64,000 bases of DNA. Origin: Diphasiastrum complanatum. Lineage: Eukaryota > Streptophyta > Lycopodiopsida > Lycopodiales > Lycopodiaceae. Shown here in pieces: positions 56,841 to 64,000 of this stretch. The first letter of the stretch is position 1. The number at the start of each line of letters is the position of its first letter. The DNA lies in assembly GCA_029204225.1 (NCBI GenBank), contig CM055097.1, positions 3,876,620-3,940,619 of the forward strand. Direction: 5' to 3'. The notes beneath the pieces are model-generated. The model saw nothing but the letters and a program-made list of their open reading frames with translations. It was not told the origin of the DNA and ran no database searches. The position numbers were made by a program, and so were the translations under genes.

Positions 56841-57604
56841 GTCACTGTTGACTCAACTGGCCATGTCAAGTCTGCTAAAGTTTATGATGATTGGTCATCA
56901 GCAACATATGATGAATCAGATAGTGTCTCCATCCAACCCAAAAGCCACTATACGAGTTCAACGAACATAATCAATTGGGGGCATGCACTAGTCACTGTGG
57001 ACTGTGCTGATTCCAATCGATGTCTTATCGAAACCGCTACAGAAGTTGTGGATATTGTCCCATCTTCTACAGACATTAATACACCCATCATCCCACTTAT
57101 GATGATTGACCCGATTCCTATAGCGCGGTGCCCAGGAGAACCTAGCGTCTCACCGCCCATGTTTCCGAAGAAGGTATTCTTTCCATGGATGATGTCGAAA
57201 TGACAGATGAACATGTCCTCCTTTATTTAGATGCCCAACGTTATCCGCCAAAAGCAATTCCTTAGGAGATCAAGTCACCAGGGCCGTTGGCTCATGTCCA
57301 ACTAACATCCAAAGTACCCAACACACAAGCGTATAGGGCCAAACCCAAAGTATACACATGGGATGTGTATCCAGAGGAAGTTTGGCATACAATTGATGAC
57401 AATATGATAAGTGAGGCAACAACACCGCCCACTCAAAAACCTCAATAGCCTCGGTTACAAAAAAATAAAATTATCGATACAAAATTAACCGAGCATCAAA
57501 AATAGATGCGTGAGAAGCTTAAGCAACCAATTAAGCCCTTGTCTAAAGACACGGAAACCAAACCATCAGACCAAGCTTCCACGTCCGGTAGTGATTCAAC
57601 ATAG

Positions 57605-58558
57605 ATGATTCCCAAAGTTCCAGAAAACTTTGTGGAACCACCTTTCGATCTTCCACGAAAATTTAAAGATTTCACACTGGATGACGTTGTTATCCAGTTA
57701 CCACAGCCACACCGGGAACCTACAACAAGTTCCAACTCTTTTGAAGGACCAGCTAAAACGATGTCGTTAAACCTTAAAGATCTTGACAAGGAGATGGATC
57801 GACTAGTTCATGTTGGTGCACACCTTTCGTCCGAACAACTTTCTGATCTGGAAACTTTACTTCAAAAATGCAGGGATGTATTTGCATGGAACTATACAGA
57901 AATGAAAGGAATTCCGCCTGAAGTAGTGGTTCATACGATTCCTTTGGAAGACAATGCTAAGCCTATTCGGACTAAACCTTACAGAAGTAACCGTGAGAGA
58001 ATCGATGAAGACATTAAGAAATTGTTGGATGCTGGATTCATATATGAAGTCCAACATATTGATTGGGTATCACCCATTGTGGTTGTACCCAAGAAAAACG
58101 GCAAACTTCGTATCTATGTCGATCTCATGAACCTTAATGCAGTTACGAAGAAAGACCATTTTCCTTTGCCTTTAACGACCCAAATCTTAGAGGAAATGGT
58201 AGAAGCTAAAGCTTTCAGCTTCTTGGATGGATTCAGCGGTTATTTCCTTGTTCAAATAGCCCTTGAAGATAAACATAAAACGGCCTTTGCCACAAAGAAC
58301 GGGGTTTATGCTTATAATGTCATGTCTTTTGGTTTATTTAACGCCCCTTCAACGTTTCAGAGGGTCATGCAACTGGCCTTCCAAGACCTGTTACATCGGA
58401 TTGTCGAGATTTATCTCGACGATCTGGGTGTACATTCCTCAGCCGCTACGCACCTTGACGCACTAGAGAAAATCTTCATTCGATGCCGTAGATTTGGAAT
58501 CTCGCTAAACCTTGATAAATGTCAGATATGGATAACCCATGGGGTTGTACTCAGGTGA
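57605..58558 (+). pseudogene. Gypsy element 2 reverse transcriptase
   Basis: 317 open codons: FAWNYTEMKGIPPEVVVHTI, IDEDIKKLLDAGFIYEVQH, WVSPIVVVPKKNGKLRIYVD, LNAVTKKDHFPLPLTTQILE, FLDGFSGYFLVQIALEDKHK, FGLFNAPSTFQRVMQLAFQD and the catalytic IVEIYLDDLGVHSS. All RT blocks are present without interruption, so the RT core could be functional. A frameshift at the end (VVLR) passes into the connection domain. The segment has no own ATG; it is part of the pol polyprotein. Confidence 0.92.
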
Positions 58559-59362
58559 TGGTATTTCTATCGACCCGTCAAAAATCAAGGTTATATTTGA
58601 AATGCCCTTACCTACAACAGTGAAGGAAGTTTACATCTTCCTCGATCGTACAAATTATTATCGCATCTTCATAATCGACTATGCCGGCAAGGCACGCCTC
58701 ATGTATTTAGTTGTGGTAGATCCTCGATGGACCAAAGAATGCATTAAAGCCTTTGAGGAGTTGAAAACAACCCTTACCACGGCACCCATACTCCGCTCAC
58801 TAGATTATACGAAAGAGTTTCATGTGCATACTGACGCAAGTAAGTATGCCATTGGAGGTCTTCTTGCACACCAGACGAGTATGGCAAGGATTTCCCAATA
58901 CGTTTCTTGAGCAGACAGCTAGTGCCTGCTGAAGTCAACTATACAACCACCGAATGAGAAGCATTGGCGATGGTCTATGTTGTACAACAACTAAGACATT
59001 ATTTACTAGGCCAGACCTTTGCATTCTACACCGAAAATCAAGCCCTATTATATATTGTTAATAGATCCTATAAAACGGGACGTATAGCTCGATGGTTGTT
59101 GATACTAGAGGAATTTGATTTCTGCGTAGTCGTTTGGAAAGGGACCCAACATTTCATGGCAGATAATCTTTCCCGACTATCTAATGCTGAAAAGGCAACT
59201 GCACCAGTCAACGATGATCTTCCTGATGCATGTTCTTTTCAGATTGATGCTACACCCTTATGGGCTGAGGAGATCACTCAGTTCCTAACAACAGGTAGAA
59301 GGCCTGAGTACGGTGGCAAAAATTTTTTTTTTTGCTTAAAGCAGTGCCCTTTTAGCTCATAG
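58539..59362 (+). pseudogene. Gypsy element 2 connection and RNase H
   Basis: Connection: VKEVYIFLDRTNYYRIFIID. RNase H: EFHVHTDASKYAIGGLLAHQ (Asp), then after a frameshift at ~58880 FLSRQLVPAEVNYTTTE (Glu, read across a TGA at 58956), YTENQALLYIVNRSYKTGRI and FCVVVWKGTQHFMADNLSRL, with the ADNLSRL end motif. Degrades the RNA strand of the hybrid. Confidence 0.88.
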
Positions 59363-59514
59363 CCGGACAACTTTATAAACAGAATGTTGACGGTATTATC
59401 CGATGATGCGCTTATGAATCTGAGATACGACCTATCATATCTCAGGCTCATGAGGGTATTGGCGGTGGCCACTTCTCTGCTGAGGCCACAACTAAGATTA
59501 TCCTTCGAGCAGGA

Positions 59515-60303
59515 TTGTGGTGGCCATCCTTATTTAAGGACACATTTGCTGTCATTAAAACATGTGATGTCTGTCAACCCGCCAAGAAAAATACAAAAGC
59601 AAACTTCACACCTTTAACTCCCATTATAGAAGGCAAAGCCTTCCATAAGTGGGGAATTGACTTTGTTGGACCGATCAGTCCAGCAGCGAAACATACCCAA
59701 GCCCGTTACATCCTAATAGCCACAAATTACGCCAGTAAGTGGGTTGAGGCTCGGGCAACAAAGGATGCCAACGCAAAAATTGTCGCTCGTTTTCTTTACG
59801 AAAACATTATTACATGTTTTGGCTATCCTATAGAGCTAGTTAGTGATCGCGGCAAACATTTTTTAAATGTTGTCATTTATAATTTACTATGCCATTACCT
59901 TGTCATTCACCGAAAGAGTACACCGTACTATCCTAGGTGTCATGGCCAGGCCGAATCCACTAACAAGACGATATGTAAAATTTTGACAAAGGTAGTTGAA
60001 ACCAGTCGTTCTGATTGGGAAACAAAACTTTTTTTAGCTATCTGGGCTTACCGCACCACCCCGAAGAAAGCCACTAGGTGGGTTACCCCTTTCCACTTAG
60101 TGTATGGTCAAGAGGCGGTAATGCCTATAGAATTCTTAGTACCTTCGCTAAGAGTCATGGAAGCTTTTTCTACAGATCTCTGTGAAAAAGCTACAATTGA
60201 GCAACAAGTCAAAACCAAGCTATTTACATTAGCCCAGTTATGCAAGACAAGACTTATATCTTACCATGCACAACTGGTTAACAAACGACACCAAAAGGCC
60301 TAG
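59515..60303 (+). pseudogene. Gypsy element 2 integrase
   Basis: Zinc-finger His residues lie upstream in another frame (GGHFSAEATT, ~59465); CDVCQPAKKN gives both Cys. The core has FHKWGIDFVGPISP (Asp), LVSDRGKHFLN (Asp) and HGQAESTNKTICKILTK (Glu), the complete DDE triad, then ETKLFLAIWAYRTTPKKATR, TPFHLVYGQEAVMPIEF and the C-terminal region to the TAG at 60301. Remnants of the GPY/F-like end (GDQVLFY) follow to ~60540. The best-preserved domain of the element. Confidence 0.92.
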
Positions 60304-61052
60304 CATGACTGTCACTTACACAATAAAGATCTACACTTAGGTGACCAGGTGCTTTTTTATACATCAAAGAACACCCCGACAAATTGAAATTTTGAAGTGA
60401 GGGACCATATGTTACTAATAAAATCTTTCCTAATTGGTGCAGTCCAGCTGCAAACACTTGACATAATACTCCTAGACACTGTCGTCAACGGTGGTTGTTT
60501 ATGGCGGTATTACGAAGAGTTGTTTTTTGTTGACCCAATTTAACACCTTCCTGTGCACGATCCTGGCGCTCTTATGTTAGATGCTTCTACTATCGTTTCC
60601 ACTCCATCTCCACTACGTATCCACATCATCATTTGATTACCATTCAGAGCGCCACCATCAAACATTTCCAAACCTAACATCGCCAGGAGAAGACACAACA
60701 TTTGAAACTTTTTTGCATGCTAAGGGGTAGTGTCACGCAAGCATTCATCATGCTCCCGTTACACTATTGGAAATAACATCATCACCATAAACACTTGTTT
60801 TCTCATTCCAATTGATTCACCACCTCCATACATCCATTTCCATAGATATCTACCTTCCCCACATCTCCGTCCTTGCACAAACACCTCCATATCTTCCGCT
60901 TACACAACCTTTATCTTCCATTTTCCCCAACCTAATTCCTTCTCAATCCTTTCCTTCTGCGACATACCTCGCTCCACACATATTTTTCAATCACTTCTCC
61001 ACCGACGCTTTCACCTACCTTCTCACCAAAGCCATTCCCTTCCATCTCAACC

Positions 61053-61318
61053 GACACCTCTGTTAAACTCTCAACCGACGCCTCCATTCAACTCTCAACC
61101 GACACCTCCGTTCAACTCTCAACCAACGCCTCCATTTAAATCTCAACCGATGCCTCCGTTCAACTCTCAACCGAAGCCTCCGTTCAACTCTCAACCGAAG
61201 CCTCCGTTCAACTCTCAACTAACGCCTCCGCTCAACTCTCAACCGACGCCTCTGTTCAAATCTCAACCGACACCCTGTTTCAAATCTCAACCGATACCCT
61301 TTTTCCAAAACCCTGTTT
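61053..61318 (+). repeat. 24-nt tandem repeat CTCAACCGACGCCTCCRTTCAA
   Basis: About ten to eleven copies of a 24-nt unit. In frame it would encode repeats of NSQPTPPF inside a longer open frame (60730-61398). Unit length is constant and always a multiple of three, but the surrounding open frame looks non-genic (low-complexity P/S/H). The core word is shared with the leader of gypsy element 2. Confidence 0.92.
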
Positions 61319-61334
61319 TTCTAGTTTTTTCATC

Positions 61335-62231
61335 ATGTCTACCAACCCCGGTTCCAATTCTGACGACCCTGATGCTAATAAGCTCGACATCCAATTGAGC
61401 AAATTGGATAATACTGAGATGCAAAACTGGTACCAACAGACAGAGTCATTCTTCAAGACAATTGAGTTCCAGATGCCTGTCCTGACGGGGTATCAAAGCC
61501 CGTACCTGGTACATATGGCGTATGCCAATTATAATGCTACGACAAGGTCGTGCCAACTCATAGTTCCCCTAGACAGGAACTATGTTTATAACATATCCTT
61601 TGTGGCGGCCGACTTGCAACCCTTTGGGTTCTCTCGCAGACCAAATGCTGTCACAAGGACGCTCCAGAAGATTGAGCAGACAACCTATTTCAAATACATA
61701 GATCCCTCCGTGGACAAATAGAAGAATAAGGACGGGTACCACGTGGAGGCAATCAATGATCAGCAGCTGCAAGCGACATGTGCATACTTCACCAAGTGCA
61801 CACAACGACCACGAACCAAGCTGCAGAGGGTACCCATGTCCCTATTCCACATGATGGCAGATTCACGACTGCATACCCAAAATCTTTATGATTGGGCACA
61901 TTTTGCTTCGAACTGCCTTCATGAGTGTCTTAAGAACAAGCAGCCACTAACCATCCTCATGTATCTCATGACAGATATCACACTCCAACAAGTACAGAAC
62001 GGGCCAAGACTCCAACAACACCTACAACTTGCGGACAAGGCATGGGACATCCCAATCGAGTCAAAACAGTCCAAGCGTTCACGCTCATGGGCTACTTCAC
62101 CATCGGGACTCCAACCCAAAAGAGTCAACATCAGTATTCTTCCACTGGTACACAAGCACCAAAGCCCACAACCAGATCCCCAAGCAACTGCACCCTCGGA
62201 AGCTGCAGAGGCTGATACCTCCAAGGCCTAG
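61335..62231 (+). pseudogene. Accessory ORF related to the 24-26 kb element protein, one in-frame TAG
   Basis: ATG 61335 opens MSTNPGSNSDDPDANKLDIQ and the frame runs to 62231, with one TAG at 61719 after DPSVDK; 299 codons in all. Segments VHMAYANYNATTRSCQLI, NISFVAADLQPFGF, TTYFKYID, NDQQLQATCAY, MSLFHMMADSR and SNCLHECLKNKQPL align in order with the minus-strand ORF at 24855-26251. The C-terminus is basic, then Gln/Pro/Ala-rich (SKRSRSWATSP), and may continue in another frame to 62439. It follows gypsy element 2 in the same orientation behind a leader-like repeat array. It is either a 3' accessory ORF of that element or the gag-position ORF of an adjacent one. Function unknown. Confidence 0.6.
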
Positions 62232-62717
62232 TTGCCAGATACAAGGCAATAACGAATACACAGGAAGCTTCAGGCCAGGAGGAAATCACCAGATGGAACA
62301 TCATCAGACGTTTCAGCTTCAGATGATGGAAGCTCAACCTCAGCCTCACAACAACACCCATCACCCTCACACACCATCGACGGGGGTGATGGAGCAGCTA
62401 TGTCTACAGCAGCACCAGACACGACCACATCGCAATTAGTGGATCAACCGGACAAGGTCACCACCCCACCCACATTGATTACCATGCCAACGCCACCAAC
62501 ATCCCCAAACGCACCATTTTTTTGGGGGGCAGGAGTGGGGAGTTCCAGTCCCTAGGACACGGAAGCAGCCCAGTAGCCACAAGGTCAACAACTACAGGCC
62601 CAGCAAGTCCACACCTTGGACACTTCGCAATATTTTGATGTTGCGGACCTGATGGAAATAAGTGATGATGAACCAGAGAGGTAGATCAATCAGGAAGAAG
62701 TCTGACCCCTCCAATAA

Positions 62718-62764
62718 CCACCACCACCACCACCACCACCACAACAACAACAACCACCACCATT
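62718..62764 (+). repeat. (CAC)n/(CAA)n trinucleotide repeat
   Basis: About eight CAC/ACC units, four CAA units and again CAC units in a row. Confidence 0.95.
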
Positions 62765-63598
62765 GCTACTAACATAATGGTCTCATAAATTGTGGAATTA
62801 GCATATTCCACACCACCACTGCCATGACAATGGTGGCCTCCCACACATCCAAGGGTTGGAAGATTTGGCACCATCTTGGAGAGATGGTAGTACCAACCGC
62901 TATCACATTGGCTGGTTGCTGCACCATGGCTTCTCATTCATGGTGCAAATTACACTCATCCTAAAATGTATTGCATCCTCAAGGCCACCTTCATCAAAGG
63001 GTGGTGGATGGTTAAGAGGTGTGTTTGGAGCTCCTCAAGCCGAAGGGCATACCATTCTTTCCAAATGAAGAGTCACTTTGCTATGAGATTCAACTTGATA
63101 TGCTAACCCAATAGATTGAAAAATGTGAAGATGTATAAACATCCTTTGGATAATCTAAAAAAGGTGACATCTATATGGCTATTTGATGTCGGTGCAAGCC
63201 ATTAGATGGCCTTTTCATAGCTCATTGTTTTGATTTAGAAGGGATGTAAGTAAATGAAATACAAGTTGGGGGAGGAGGAGAGTGGGGTATGCATAATTTT
63301 CTAGTTCGCTTGACTAAGCCTGCCACAAATTGCCACATAGATTTCATTAGCATATCAACTAATAACCTCTCAAAGTGTCTTTCTTGGCACTACAACAAAT
63401 TTTTTGCAAATATTTGGCTTTCACATGCTCTTTTCACCTTTCATTCTTGAAACAAGCACAAGCTTTAAGAATGGCCTTCAAATAAAATTTTGCACCAATT
63501 TTTTTTAAAAGGCAAGGAGGCCTTCTAATTACATAATAGCTTGCAAATACCAAGCTTGCAATGTGCATTGGTGTTGCAATTTGAAAATTAATTTTATG

Positions 63599-63739
63599 TC
63601 CAAAATGCGGGACTTTCTCACAAAGACCTCTCATAGAGACATAAATATATGCGCTAATCTTTGTGAAGTTTGTTCATAGAGATTATCACAGATTTTTATC
63701 TCTCCCTAAGAGGTCTTTGTGAAAGACCCGCGTTTTGGA
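63599..63739. repeat. 141-bp foldback
   Basis: TCCAAAATGCGGGACTTTCT (63599) pairs with the complement of AAAGACCCGCGTTTTGGA (ending 63739). CACAAAGACCTCT pairs with AGAGGTCTTTGTG, and pairing continues inward (GAGACATAAATAT / ATTTTTATCTCT; GCTAATCTTTGTGAA / TTCATAGAGATTATC) almost to the centre. Arms ~65 nt. Either a palindromic MITE or a small-RNA hairpin precursor. Confidence 0.85.
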
Positions 63740-64000
63740 CTCAAAAGGAGAGATGAATCACACCAACAACATGTAGCTACTAACTTCAAGATTAAGCATA
63801 GTGTATGTCCCTAGCTTGGGCACATTGGACATTCTTACGTGCTATCTGTAGCATTTCTCGCATATCGTGCAGGAAATGCTACTTTCCAATGGCAACACCA
63901 CATAGTTTTGGCTCTAATACCACAAATGTCATCTTGAAGTTATGTGACTTTCTATGCTACATCAAATGCCAAAACTTTTTGCAATTTTCAATCTTGGGAC

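Larger units (their letters stand above)
53337..60540 (+). mobile_element. Ty3/gypsy element 2, nearly complete internal region
   Basis: Order: primer-binding site, repeat-rich leader, gag, zinc knuckles, protease, RT, RNase H, integrase. The integrase follows RNase H, which defines Ty3/gypsy; no chromodomain is seen. Sister of element 1 at 6920-11010, with which it shares near-continuous protein similarity. Several stops and frameshifts (54717, 54810, 55200, 56190, 56838, 57600, 58557, 58910) make it non-autonomous now, but every catalytic motif I can locate is intact except protein continuity. No 3' LTR found; GCTAAGGGGTAGTGTCA (~60718) could be a polypurine tract plus LTR start. Confidence 0.92.
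62232..64000. other. Gene-free region with simple repeats and a foldback
   Basis: Low-complexity CAC/CAA-rich DNA to ~62830, then AT-rich DNA. The G-rich run TTTTTTGGGGGGCAGG near 62517 could be a polypurine tract, but no LTR start follows convincingly. No ORF with a recognisable domain. Confidence 0.4.

Noticed and set aside
60730-61398. 222-codon P/S/H-rich ORF containing the 24-nt repeats
   Set aside because: No true ATG context, low-complexity composition, and the open frame is maintained by the repeat unit being a multiple of three. Kept only as a tandem repeat.
62686-62937. Minus-strand ORF with a long valine run
   Set aside because: Product of the CAC/CAA microsatellite read on the other strand.

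Overview
This is plant nuclear DNA. It has a PPR-DYW organelle RNA-editing gene, an RMA-type RING ubiquitin ligase, Ty1/copia and Ty3/gypsy LTR retrotransposons with plant-type primer-binding sites, long AT-rich gene-poor stretches, microsatellites and GT-AG introns. The PPR-DYW style and the retroelement load fit a large-genome vascular plant. A homosporous fern is my best guess, but that is inference; a lycophyte or gymnosperm is not excluded.

Layout. 1-2298 (-): PPR-DYW gene cut by the window edge. 2978-4590 (-): decayed copia pol. 6920-11010 (+): 5'-truncated gypsy element. 12986-16320 (+): decayed copia element with a 3' LTR. 16352-16692: 34-bp terminal-inverted-repeat element. 19265-20160: gypsy scraps. 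20940-21510: copia gag scrap. 21913-22692 (+): intact RMA-like E3 ligase. 24061-27322 (-): non-autonomous LTR element with an unrecognised ORF. 29262-32853 (+): copia element with two 650-bp LTRs and a large internal deletion. 34190-36135 (+): copia element reduced to gag between its LTRs. 36606-38000 (-): solitary PBS with LTR-like DNA. 40985-51340: an unusual gene island. 48094-50290 (-): gypsy remnant inside that island. 51345-60540 (+): the most complete gypsy element. 61335-62231 (+): accessory ORF related to the one at 24-26 kb.

The most unusual part is 40985-51340. It holds (a) a CENP-A/CenH3-like histone-fold gene with a long Pro/Ser-rich tail (45168-44153, -); (b) a compact four-exon gene resembling a Ulp1/adenain-type cysteine protease (44117-43092, -); (c) a divergently transcribed unknown gene (46665-47261, +); and (d) two copies of another unknown gene (40985-42405 and 50862-51340, +). 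Threaded through the leaders, one intron and the intergenic space are seven inverted-repeat units. Each is 71 nt: an 18-nt arm, a 35-nt non-conserved spacer and an 18-nt arm. A 220-bp near-perfect foldback lies between the convergent gene ends. I read this as a decaying large mobile element or an integrated DNA-virus-like element; which one is open.

A second point of interest is a shared ORF family (24855-26251 and 61335-62231) carried by two different LTR elements.

All protein assignments come from motifs read by eye. No database search was run.
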